A DNA stretch of 64,000 nt from Vibrio pomeroyi. GTDB taxonomy: Bacteria > Pseudomonadota > Gammaproteobacteria > Enterobacterales > Vibrionaceae. The position numbers were made by a program, and so were the translations under genes. Positions 42,210 through 50,276 of the stretch are shown piece by piece. A model generated the notes under the pieces. That model made no database searches. It was not told the DNA's origin and worked only from the letters and a program-made list of their open reading frames with translations. The stretch lies in contig CP090855.1 in the NCBI GenBank assembly GCA_041879425.1, positions 1,240,001 to 1,304,000 of the forward strand, in the 5' to 3' direction. The first letter of the stretch is position 1, and every line of letters starts with the position of its first letter.

Positions 42210-42740
42210 ATGGCGTTACGCCTTCCTCCACCATGGATGATTGTATTAACAGGTTTAGTGCTGAATATTCTGGCCATTGTTGTGTCGAGCCTAGTGCTCG
42301 ACAAAATGGTGGTTGAACAAGCCCAGTATCGAGAGCGTCAACAGGGTAATGTCTACTCGATTCAGTTGGCTTGGAATACGATTGAAACCTTAGAACGTAA
42401 GCGTGAATCTATGTTGCTGCACATGGATATCAGTACTTCTTCAAATTCGGCAGTGACACCGGAATTAGAAGAAGCGATGCGCGGTCAGCTCGGTGAGTGG
42501 GTTAGTGGCGAAGTTCCAGAGATTACCGTCGAAAATCTCTCTCAGATCATGATGTTGATTAACCAAGCTCAGCAATCGCAACGCACACGCATCGATGACT
42601 TCTACCTTGATAATCTAACCTTATCTGAACTCCTTCAAGCTCTTGAGGAGCAGATGACCCTCTATAAAAATATCGCGCTCTTTCTTCAGATCTTTGGTTT
42701 AGCATTGATTCTTGCGCGTGACCTAGCGAGACGGAATTAA
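42210..42740 (+). CDS. Membrane protein with two TM helices and coiled coil, unknown
   Basis: A 176-residue protein with an N-terminal TM helix (WMIVLTGLVLNILAIVVSSL), a long periplasmic helical region (residues 40-150, repeated acidic/Gln segments such as LEEQMTLYKN) and a C-terminal TM helix (IALFLQIFGLALILARDLAR). The topology is that of a sensor or scaffold stub. No family recognised. It follows the MAPEG gene by 8 bp, so they form an operon. Confidence 0.7.
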   Translation: MALRLPPPWMIVLTGLVLNILAIVVSSLVLDKMVVEQAQYRERQQGNVYSIQLAWNTIETLERKRESMLLHMDISTSSNSAVTPELEEAMRGQLGEWVSGEVPEITVENLSQIMMLINQAQQSQRTRIDDFYLDNLTLSELLQALEEQMTLYKNIALFLQIFGLALILARDLARRN

Positions 42741-42774
42741 CACTCTCACATCTGAAGCCAACCCCGATGTTGAG

Positions 42775-43401
42775 TTATTGGTTGAGATTAGGGTGCTGCT
42801 GCCCTTGGTACTTGGGAAGCTGGTCTTTAAGCTTTTTGAAGGTGCTGAATGCGTTGTTTGCTGATAAGCGATTCATTAACCAGTCAGGCAAAATACCGCC
42901 CGCATTCGCATATGCCGTATAGGTGATGTGGGTCAGGCCATTAGTTAGAGGCTGTAAAATCCAAAGCGCATCGACCTCGTTGATTCGAATGTACCCTGTT
43001 TCTTTAGCTAAGTAATTGGATGCATCTTTAATCGCTAAGTTGAATTGACCATCTTCGACTTCATATTTCGAATACGTCACCATGTCTCGATCACGAGCCG
43101 GCCAAGGGGCTTTGAATTGTGTGTAGACGATATTCTCGTTATTGGAAATTTGCATCAATACTTCACTGTGCGACACATTGTCGACCCAATTAGGTACGTT
43201 TTCGCTGTCTTCCAACAATAACAGAAAACCTGAATAACTTGTTTCGACCTGCATTTGAGCTCGTACTTCTACAAGACCATTCCCATGATTACGCTTATGT
43301 ATGGTGATGCCATCTTCACTTTTAACAAACTGCCACGGAGTCGCATAAGAGAGCGTTGAAAATAGACAGAGTCCGAGTGCCAAAATCCTAGGTAATATCA
43401 T
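42775..43401 (-). CDS. START domain lipid-binding exported protein
   Basis: A 208-residue protein with a signal peptide (ILALGLCLFSTLSYATPW) and a START/SRPBCC fold: DGITIHKRNHGNGLVEVRAQ, FLLLLEDSENVPNWVDNVSH and APWPARDRDMVTYSKYEVED. It likely binds a lipid or hydrophobic molecule in the periplasm. ATG at 43401, convergent on the preceding membrane-protein gene. Confidence 0.85.
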   Translation of the reverse strand: MILPRILALGLCLFSTLSYATPWQFVKSEDGITIHKRNHGNGLVEVRAQMQVETSYSGFLLLLEDSENVPNWVDNVSHSEVLMQISNNENIVYTQFKAPWPARDRDMVTYSKYEVEDGQFNLAIKDASNYLAKETGYIRINEVDALWILQPLTNGLTHITYTAYANAGGILPDWLMNRLSANNAFSTFKKLKDQLPKYQGQQHPNLNQ

Positions 43402-43510
43402 TATTCTTCCATAAAAAGAAAAGCTTATCTGCTAGGAGTATAGAATAAAAATGGGCTTGGTAGGTGTTGCCAATCGCTTTGGTTTGACCTCTTTGGGGAA
43501 AATCTCAATG

Positions 43511-43540
43511 AAAACGGAAGAGCTAGGCTCTTCCGTTTTT
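43511..43540. terminator. Bidirectional terminator between START and YHS genes
   Basis: AAAACGGAAGAGC (43511-43523) pairs with GCTCTTCCGTTTT, with T tracts; on the minus strand it ends the YHS gene. Confidence 0.85.
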
Positions 43541-43576
43541 ATTTTTGGGCAACGGATAAACGTTGAATGCTAGAAC

Positions 43577-44053
43577 TTAGAGCTTATAAGCTTCGACAGT
43601 TTTGATTGTGGTCCAGTTGCTGTTGGCGTCTTGGATGAACTCTTGTGTGTTCTCCAACCAACGCTTTTGAACCGATTTGTCTAAGTTTAGATACAACTTC
43701 CCATCTTCCACTTTCCAAGCGAGAGGGTCGGTTTCAAACTTCTTACCCATGGCTACTCCAAACGCGCAGTAACCGCCATATTGAGGGGCATAGGCTTCTG
43801 GATTGGCTCGAAATTCATCTCTGTTTTCACTGCTCGCAAAGTTATAGATCGCATTCTTATAGGTCGCTGTGAACTCAGATGTGCCTTTCACTGGCCCTTT
43901 ATTGTCGAAGTAAGCGACTGGGTCATAGCCTTTAATCGCGAGATCGTTGCTGTCGACGCTCATATCAAGGTCGGCTGCCATGATGGAAAAGCTCGCACCT
44001 AGTAACGCGCCCATTAGAGTGATTTTTTGACTGGTCGATTTTAAATGTGACAT
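43577..44053 (-). CDS. YHS domain exported protein
   Basis: A 158-residue protein with a signal peptide (ITLMGALLGASFSIMAA) and a YHS domain (DLAIKGYDPVAYFDNKGPVKG; FASSENRDEFRANPEAYAPQ; YGGYCAFGVAMGKKF, with a Cys). YHS domains bind metals; the role is unknown. ATG at 44053; its terminator is 43511-43540. Confidence 0.85.
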   Translation of the reverse strand: MSHLKSTSQKITLMGALLGASFSIMAADLDMSVDSNDLAIKGYDPVAYFDNKGPVKGTSEFTATYKNAIYNFASSENRDEFRANPEAYAPQYGGYCAFGVAMGKKFETDPLAWKVEDGKLYLNLDKSVQKRWLENTQEFIQDANSNWTTIKTVEAYKL

Positions 44054-44163
44054 ATCAAGTTCCTTGTCAGTATTAGTTAACTTGTATGAAGTAAATTAGC
44101 CGACTGCTCCGGTCTATAGAGGGACAAAAGAACTAAAAAGTAAGCGAATCGTTCGGAGGATGC

Positions 44164-44988
44164 ATGGATCTGCTGTCACAACTAATGGAACATTTCTCGA
44201 TACGCACCGGTGTTTTCTATTCTGGAAACTTGTGTGGGGTATCGTCATTTAACGCGCAACAAGGCAAAGAAGGGCACCTTCATGTATTGAGTGCCGGTGA
44301 GTTGACTCTGTCGAGTTCTAATACAGGACACAGGAAGCTCTCCCAGCCTTGCATCGTCTATTTACCCAATAGCACACCACACGCGATTGAAGGGGTTGGA
44401 GACGGTGCAGAAGTTGTGTGTGCGAGCGTGGAATATCGCTCAGGGCAAATGAATCCGTTGTTGTCTGCACTTCCTGACGTGATCGTGATTCCGTTTGAAG
44501 ACGCGCCTAACCTTATGCCGGTGATTGAGGTGCTGTTTCGAGAATCGAACCAAGAGTCATCTGGTCAGCAATACCTAATGGATAAATTGAGTGACGCGCT
44601 AATGGCTTTGATTTTCCGTCATCTCATTGAACAACAGCAAATCGATAAAGGCGTATTCTCTGCGCTGGCTCATCCGCGACTTGCTCCGGTCGTTACTGCC
44701 ATTCACCTAATGCCTGCTCGACACTTTTCGATAGCGCAAATGGCTTCATTGGCAGCGATGTCTCGAACCCAATTCATCGAAGCGTTTAAGCGCGAGGTGG
44801 GCGAAACTCCGGGTGATTATGTCCAAAAGTGGCGTGTGTCTGTGGCTCAGTCTTTGCTGTTACAAAACAAGCCCATCAATTGGGTGGCGGATGAAGTGGG
44901 GTACAACAGTTATTCTGGATTCTCGCGCGCTTTTCAGCATGTCGCGGGAATGTCGCCACGTTTATGGCTAAAGCAAAATGTGTCGTAA
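44164..44988 (+). CDS. AraC family transcriptional regulator
   Basis: A 274-residue regulator with an N-terminal cupin sensory domain (LHVLSAGELTLSS; YLPNSTPHAIEGVGDGAEVV) and a C-terminal pair of HTH motifs: FSIAQMASLAAMSRTQFIEA and INWVADEVGYNSYSGFSRAF, followed by GMSPRLWLK. It is divergent from the YHS gene, 110 bp between starts, so it may regulate it. Confidence 0.9.
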   Translation: MDLLSQLMEHFSIRTGVFYSGNLCGVSSFNAQQGKEGHLHVLSAGELTLSSSNTGHRKLSQPCIVYLPNSTPHAIEGVGDGAEVVCASVEYRSGQMNPLLSALPDVIVIPFEDAPNLMPVIEVLFRESNQESSGQQYLMDKLSDALMALIFRHLIEQQQIDKGVFSALAHPRLAPVVTAIHLMPARHFSIAQMASLAAMSRTQFIEAFKREVGETPGDYVQKWRVSVAQSLLLQNKPINWVADEVGYNSYSGFSRAFQHVAGMSPRLWLKQNVS

Positions 44989-45217
44989 AGCGCTGGCAAC
45001 CCTACCTGCAATATGGCTATTGGCATGAGACTGGCCTATGTTGTAGCGGAAATTGAGCGTAGTTTGTTCATTTCTCGAATGACGGTGTAAAAAGGTGGAC
45101 TTTATAAGCTCGTTGTAACATCCTGCCCGTCCTATTTTATCAGACATCAATGAGACGAAGTGCCTGCTGAACATTATTCAGCCTCCCGTATCTCATTAAA
45201 GCACTAAGGAGTTCCAC

Positions 45218-46096
45218 TTGAACCTATTTGTAAGAGACCTTACCGTTATCGATTCTTCATACATCTGTGAACACAGAGGGGTCGTAGGAGATAGTTGGAT
45301 TTTAGATGTCACCATGTCTGGTGAACTGAACGAAATGAGCATGGTGCTGGACTTTAGCAGAGTCAAAAAGCAGATCAAACAGCTGGTTGATCAACATGTT
45401 GACCACCGCTTACTGCTGCCAATGAAAAACGCTGCAATCGTGCATCAAGCAAGCAAAGCCGGTTACTCTAAGGTAGATGTGCTGCGTGGTGACAAGAGCC
45501 TGCATCTGCACTGTCCTGATGAAGCCTACTGCCTGATTGATGCTGAAGCGATCACCATCGAGAGTGTGACCGCACACGTTTATGATATTCTTCGCGACAA
45601 CCTTCCAAGTAACGTCACAGGGTTAGAGATTACCCTTCGCCATGAAAACATTAATGGCGCGTTCTACCACTATACTCATGGTTTGAAAAAGCACGATGGT
45701 AACTGCCAGCGCATCGCACATGGTCACCGTTCTCCAGTCGAAATTATGGTTGATGGTCAACGTGACGAACAGCGCGAGCAGGCATTTGCTAAGCGCTGGG
45801 AAGATATTTATTTAGGTTCTAAAGAAGACCAAGTGTCGGTTTCATCACTTAATCTGAGTGAACACGCGCAAAGTGCTAATGATGAAAGTCACTATGGCTT
45901 CAGCTACACGGCACCACAAGGTGAATTTGAGCTAGCGATTGCTAAGAGCGAAACGGAAATCTTACCAACCGATACCACGGTGGAATTACTGGCAGGCTAT
46001 ATCGCGGATCAAGTGGCTCCAAGCTTGGCAGAAAACCAATCATTACAAATCGTGGCTTATGAAGGGGTAGGTAAAGGCGCGATGGCGTTCTTATAA
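45218..46096 (+). CDS. Two-domain 6-pyruvoyl-tetrahydropterin synthase-like protein
   Basis: A 292-residue protein of the QueD/PTPS family, in two related parts. The second half has the Zn-type CQRIAHGHRSPVEIMVDG; the first half has the matching region CEHRGVVGDSWILDV but without the HGH ligands, and contributes VDHRLLLPM. The fold may thus be made from a degenerate and an active repeat. The start is TTG at 45218, supported by AAGGAG six bases upstream; no ATG fits. Its role in queuosine or folate pathways is not certain. It ends at a strong terminator. Confidence 0.78.
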   Translation: MNLFVRDLTVIDSSYICEHRGVVGDSWILDVTMSGELNEMSMVLDFSRVKKQIKQLVDQHVDHRLLLPMKNAAIVHQASKAGYSKVDVLRGDKSLHLHCPDEAYCLIDAEAITIESVTAHVYDILRDNLPSNVTGLEITLRHENINGAFYHYTHGLKKHDGNCQRIAHGHRSPVEIMVDGQRDEQREQAFAKRWEDIYLGSKEDQVSVSSLNLSEHAQSANDESHYGFSYTAPQGEFELAIAKSETEILPTDTTVELLAGYIADQVAPSLAENQSLQIVAYEGVGKGAMAFL

Positions 46097-46136
46097 CACC
46101 TCACGAGTGAGATAATCTCAGCTCCAATATGATGAA

Positions 46137-46177
46137 ATAAGGGCAAGATAATCCGTTATCTTGCCCTTATTTTTTTG
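46137..46177 (+). terminator. Terminator after the PTPS-like gene
   Basis: A 15-bp perfect stem, ATAAGGGCAAGATAA (46137-46151) and TTATCTTGCCCTTAT (46156-46170), followed by a T7 run. It is also next to the convergent acyltransferase gene. Confidence 0.92.
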
Positions 46178-46220
46178 TTGCTAGTTAAACCGAGAAAGTT
46201 CTTCGCGCCATTTTTTGGTG

Positions 46221-47261
46221 CTAACGAAGTAGCACGCGTCTTAATGGTGTTTTTTCGATCCCAACAACTAACCCGAAGCTCAACAATACGGTGCCAAAAA
46301 ATACGGTCACGTCTTTTGCTAACTCAGTGATACCCAAAACTCCACAGACATTGAACAGCACGATAATGATCAGCAAATGGCAAACGTAGATGCCTAGCAT
46401 TCGATTCGAGATCGCGCGAACCCACGCATAGTCGCCGATGTTTGGATTAGCCAAAAGCCACATAAACACACCCATTCCCCATAGTACCGTACCAAACAAG
46501 AAATCATTCATGTTGAATCCGACGTCGAACGTGGTTAGCCATGCCGCCTCAGCAAAGTGAATCAACATGCCTAACGCGAGTAATCCCAACGCTTTAGTTG
46601 ATGACACTTTCCATTGATTCTGACGAATGAGGAAGCCTAAGGTCACCATTAACGTGCTAAAGAACGGACCGTTACGAGTAAAGAAAGGCGCGCTGAGTTC
46701 GGTTAAGCTCGCGTAGCTGCCAGCCAAAACACCATAGACGTAAAGTATAATTGCCGTTGGTAATAGCAGTTTGTCTAGTTTCATTTCGACCATTAGAGCG
46801 ATGATCAAAACGGCACATACGAGAGCAGGAATAAACCATAAATGAACCAATCCACCCTCTAAGAAAGAGTTGAGCGGGGTGTTCATTAAAAAGCCCCAAT
46901 AGCCTTGGCGTTCGCCTAAGTAACCGAACTCTTCTACCTTTGCGAGGTTGAATGGCATGACTAGGCAAATGATGCTCCAAACCAACCAAACCTTGAGGAG
47001 TGGTTTAGAGTAGTTGACCACGGTTGCCCAAGGCGATGCGGTGAGCTTAGGTTGAATCAGATACCCTGAGATAAGGAAGAAAAGAGGTACGGCGAAGCGA
47101 GCGGTTTGGTTAAGCACATAACCAATCCAAGGCACTTCATCGATTTGCCAGTAAGTAAGTGCCATTTGGCCGTGTAAGCCAATGATCGCCAAGATAGCAA
47201 TCACTCGACCCAACTCAATACTGGCGATGCGTTGTGAAGGCGTATGTTGAACGGAAGACAT
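46221..47261 (-). CDS. Acyltransferase_3 family membrane protein
   Basis: A 346-residue protein with about ten helices: RIASIELGRVIAILAIIGLH at the N-terminus with conserved His, FAVPLFFLISGYLIQPKLT, and LVHLWFIPALVCAVLIIALM. The family O-acylates exopolysaccharide, LPS or membrane-bound sugars. Its target cannot be read. ATG at 47261, single gene. Confidence 0.9.
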   Translation of the reverse strand: MSSVQHTPSQRIASIELGRVIAILAIIGLHGQMALTYWQIDEVPWIGYVLNQTARFAVPLFFLISGYLIQPKLTASPWATVVNYSKPLLKVWLVWSIICLVMPFNLAKVEEFGYLGERQGYWGFLMNTPLNSFLEGGLVHLWFIPALVCAVLIIALMVEMKLDKLLLPTAIILYVYGVLAGSYASLTELSAPFFTRNGPFFSTLMVTLGFLIRQNQWKVSSTKALGLLALGMLIHFAEAAWLTTFDVGFNMNDFLFGTVLWGMGVFMWLLANPNIGDYAWVRAISNRMLGIYVCHLLIIIVLFNVCGVLGITELAKDVTVFFGTVLLSFGLVVGIEKTPLRRVLLR

Positions 47262-47383
47262 ATCAGATCTCTAATAAAATTTTCGTAGAATCTAACAGCC
47301 TTTTTATTGAATCAGTTAGCGCTAAATCAAGGGTTGCGAGCTTTGTTTTAAGGCTTGTATTGATTCTTTGAAGCCTGTCGCAG

Positions 47384-48340
47384 CTATATTAAATCCATTG
47401 CAGTAAGTACGAAAATACCAAGCGTGCAAGTGATTAGTGAAACAACAGTGGTGAGTGCGATAATATTAGCAGCCAATGTTGAATTACCGCCCATAGCACG
47501 TGCCATAACATAGCTCGCAGCAGCGGTCGGTGCGGCGCTCATCAAGAAGATAAGGCCAAGATCTAATCCTCTAAAACCAAAGAACAGGGCAGCAAGCGTG
47601 ATCAGTAACGGAGCCAAAACCAGTTTGTATCCGGTCGAGAACCAAGTCGGGCCCTTATCTTTTTTCAGCGAGCGTATATCAAGCGACCCTCCCGTGCACA
47701 AAAGGGCTAACGGTAACGTCATATTAGCGAAATATTGTCCTGCATCAGTCACCATTTTCGGTACTGGAATCGACAGTAAGTAGAATAGTACACCTAAGGC
47801 GATCGAGATAATAAGAGGGTTTTTGGTGAGTGTTTTAACGATGACTTGAATGGCTTTGTCACCCGACTCTTGGCCCTTTGGAGTGAGCGCGATAACAGCC
47901 TGAATATTATAGAGAACCGTCAGGGAGGCGACATAAAGTGCAGCCAGTGCGACACCATCGTTGCCGTATATATTAGCAACATAAGCAAGCCCGATAATAG
48001 CGGTGTTGGCGCGAAAGCCACCTTGCACTATCACACCTTGGTCTTGAGGCTTTTTAAAAGCCATTTTAGTGCTGACAGTGGTGAACACGAAGAAGGCAAG
48101 GTTGGCTAACAAGCCAAAGATGACGAGCTTTCCACTTGCGGCAAAATCGTGGTTAGACTGAACAATGCTGAGAAATAACATCGCGGGTAGAGTGACTTGA
48201 AACACCACCTTGGATGCGACATCAATGAAGTTGTCATTGATTAAGCCAATTCGCTTGAGCATCACACCAAGAAACAGCATTAAACAGATAGGGCCTGTTA
48301 CTGACGCCGAAAACGCAAACTGTTCCCAAAGTGTGTTCAT
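47384..48340 (-). CDS. AEC family transporter
   Basis: A 318-residue membrane protein of the auxin-efflux-carrier/AEC family, with ten helices in two halves: GPICLMLFLGVMLKRIGLIN; VVFQVTLPAMLFLSIVQSN; GGFRANTAIIGLAYVANIYG; LPLALLCTGGSLDIRSLKKD. It probably exports or imports a carboxylate. The ATG at 48340 has AAAGGAAAAAG upstream and is preferred over the in-frame 48427. Divergent from tetR; a candidate operator lies between. Confidence 0.88.
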   Translation of the reverse strand: MNTLWEQFAFSASVTGPICLMLFLGVMLKRIGLINDNFIDVASKVVFQVTLPAMLFLSIVQSNHDFAASGKLVIFGLLANLAFFVFTTVSTKMAFKKPQDQGVIVQGGFRANTAIIGLAYVANIYGNDGVALAALYVASLTVLYNIQAVIALTPKGQESGDKAIQVIVKTLTKNPLIISIALGVLFYLLSIPVPKMVTDAGQYFANMTLPLALLCTGGSLDIRSLKKDKGPTWFSTGYKLVLAPLLITLAALFFGFRGLDLGLIFLMSAAPTAAASYVMARAMGGNSTLAANIIALTTVVSLITCTLGIFVLTAMDLI

Positions 48341-48455
48341 TCTTTTTCCTTTGTTAGTCGATTTCAATTTCCTTTGAATACAGTCGCATTTTTCCACAGT
48401 TCTTTGATAAGACAAAATGAATACCAAGGGTTAAGTAAAAAATCTTGAAAAAAAG

Positions 48456-48468
48456 AACGAACGTGCTA
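48456..48468. promoter_or_regulatory. Candidate TetR-family operator 1
   Basis: AACGAACGTGCTA, 34 bp upstream of the tetR start and between it and the divergent AEC transporter gene. The same motif (12/13) occurs at 49247-49259 in reverse orientation. Confidence 0.5.
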
Positions 48469-48501
48469 AAAATAACGTATCAGATTTATTATTGGTGAAT
48501 A

Positions 48502-49095
48502 ATGAGCAAGGGAAAGATAACCAAAGAGTATATTTTGAGCCATGCATTCGCACTTGCGAGTGAGAATGGGCTTGAGAGCCTGACGATTGGCGAGTTAGCC
48601 AAGCAGTGTGGCATGTCTAAGAGTGGCTTGTTTGCGCACTTCAACTCTAAAGAGAACCTGCAGCTCTCTGTACTCGAATATTCCAACGCCATATTCACTG
48701 AAAGAGTCATCATTCCTGCGCGGGAGCTCGGTGATGGTGATATTGAAGCGAAATTGAAGCAGTTGCTCGATAACTGGCTGGGTTGGAACCATTCGTTCCA
48801 AGGTAGCTGCATGTTTATCGATGCTTGGAAAGATGCAGGCAGTGAAACGTCTGTGATTCAGGAAGCGCTGCAAAAAACCATTTCGGTTTGGATTGATTAC
48901 TTGACGATTCAGGTAGCAAAAGCGGTTGAGAGCAAGCAGTTCAGATCCGACTTAGATCCGAAACAGGCAACCTTCGAGTTATACGGTCTCTACCTGAGTG
49001 CAAACTTGTTCTATTCATTGCGAGGGCAGGAAGCGAGCCACACGCATTTTTGGAGTGGTGTAGAGCGCTTAATCGCCAGCTGGAAAGCGGTTTAA
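48502..49095 (+). CDS. TetR/AcrR family transcriptional regulator
   Basis: A 197-residue regulator: N-terminal HTH with ITKEYILSHAFALASENGLE and IGELAKQCGMSKSGLFAHFN (residues 6-47), then an all-helical ligand-binding domain. ATG at 48502. It probably represses the neighbouring AEC transporter, itself and the downstream hydrolase through a shared AACGAnCGTGCTA motif (inference). Confidence 0.9.
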   Translation: MSKGKITKEYILSHAFALASENGLESLTIGELAKQCGMSKSGLFAHFNSKENLQLSVLEYSNAIFTERVIIPARELGDGDIEAKLKQLLDNWLGWNHSFQGSCMFIDAWKDAGSETSVIQEALQKTISVWIDYLTIQVAKAVESKQFRSDLDPKQATFELYGLYLSANLFYSLRGQEASHTHFWSGVERLIASWKAV

Positions 49096-49107
49096 CGAGT
49101 AAGCCGC

Positions 49108-49155
49108 TTAGCTCGCAAAACATTTAGCTCTCAAAACATAGAGTTTGCAAAGCAT
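49108..49155. repeat. Three-copy 16-bp tandem repeat
   Basis: TTAGCTCGCAAAACAT, TTAGCTCTCAAAACAT and a diverged AGAGTTTGCAAAGCAT follow each other without gaps after the tetR stop. Repeats 1 and 2 differ at one base. Confidence 0.75.
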
Positions 49156-49246
49156 GTGAGCTTTGCTGATGTAAGGTCTAACAATTTTAAGAGAAGTGGC
49201 GGCAAGCAGCTAAACATAGCTTTGCCCCATTTTTTATACCAATAAA

Positions 49247-49259
49247 TAGCACGGTCGTT
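49247..49259. promoter_or_regulatory. Candidate TetR-family operator 2
   Basis: TAGCACGGTCGTT, the reverse complement of AACGACCGTGCTA; 12/13 identity with operator 1. It lies 57 bp upstream of the hydrolase start. Confidence 0.5.
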
Positions 49260-49315
49260 CGATTTTTAGGGCCGAGCTCGATCCGCCAGTCAAGATGGCG
49301 ATACAAGGAACGGTC

Positions 49316-50164
49316 ATGAGTGACAAAATCTATTTTAATACATCGAACAAATTCAGCTTCAAGCGCAGCCTGATTGGTGCAACAACCAACCTGCATTACA
49401 TTCTCGCGCCGAGCCATGCAAAGAAAACAGCGCGTAAGTTATTGCTTACTCCAATGCGAACTGAGCAAAAAAATGCTGATCCACAAGGGCTGATCAAGAG
49501 TGAAATCAAAGGCCGTGATGGTGTTTTAAAAACGTACTCTTTGGGTACAGGTCCAGTTTGGGTGCTGACTCATGGTTGGTCTGGCACTGCGAGTCAGTTC
49601 TTTCCTTTGATGGAACATATCGCAGCGAAAGGCTTTACGGCTCTGGCTTACGATCACCCAGCTCATGGTGGCAGTGATGGTGTGCATGGTCATATTCCTG
49701 CATTTGTGAATGGCTTGGAAGCGATTCTAGACTCAGTTGGTGAAGTGGCAGGCTTGGTAGGTCACAGCATGGGGACGGCTTCTGCGTTGGAATGTAAGCA
49801 CATTAAATTGGAAAACAAGCCACTGTTGTTGATCGCTCCAGTACTGGATTACCTCGAAAACCTATTTGGCAGCGTGGCTCGTTCTGGTTACTCAATGAAG
49901 TTGTTTGAGGCGGTCGTCGGTGAAGTTGAAGAGCAATTTAACTACCCAATTCAGTCTGTTGATCCTTATGGAAAGCTGGCGCTTCGTGAGTCTCAAACGA
50001 TCATTGTTCATGATGAGAAAGACAAATTCACTAAGTTTGATGTGTCTCAACGTGCTGCGAATGAAATGGAACGGGTTACTTTGATTGCCACTCAAGGCCA
50101 AGGCCACGGGCGAGTGATGAAGTGCCCTCAAGTGTTCGAGAGCTTTGATAACTTAATTGGTTAA
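49316..50164 (+). CDS. Alpha/beta hydrolase
   Basis: A 282-residue hydrolase with the serine nucleophile in GLVGHSMGTAS (about residue 150), the oxyanion-hole LTHGWSGTASQFF and the C-terminal catalytic His in GQGHGRVMK. Ester substrate unknown. The ATG at 49316 follows AAGGAA; an in-frame ATG seven codons upstream is less likely. Downstream of tetR, sharing the putative operator. Confidence 0.88.
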   Translation: MSDKIYFNTSNKFSFKRSLIGATTNLHYILAPSHAKKTARKLLLTPMRTEQKNADPQGLIKSEIKGRDGVLKTYSLGTGPVWVLTHGWSGTASQFFPLMEHIAAKGFTALAYDHPAHGGSDGVHGHIPAFVNGLEAILDSVGEVAGLVGHSMGTASALECKHIKLENKPLLLIAPVLDYLENLFGSVARSGYSMKLFEAVVGEVEEQFNYPIQSVDPYGKLALRESQTIIVHDEKDKFTKFDVSQRAANEMERVTLIATQGQGHGRVMKCPQVFESFDNLIG

Positions 50165-50212
50165 GTTGCACTAACCAAATAAATAGAACGCAGGTTAAGA
50201 CAACAAACACTA

Positions 50213-50251
50213 AAAAGGCCAACCAGATATTCTCTGGTTGGCCTTTGCTTT
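50213..50251. terminator. Bidirectional terminator between hydrolase and chitinase
   Basis: AAAGGCCAACCAGA (near 50214-50227) pairs with TCTGGTTGGCCTTT, with A/T runs on both sides; it serves the two convergent genes. Confidence 0.88.
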
Positions 50252-50276
50252 TAGTTGGCTTTAGCTAATCTTGTCC

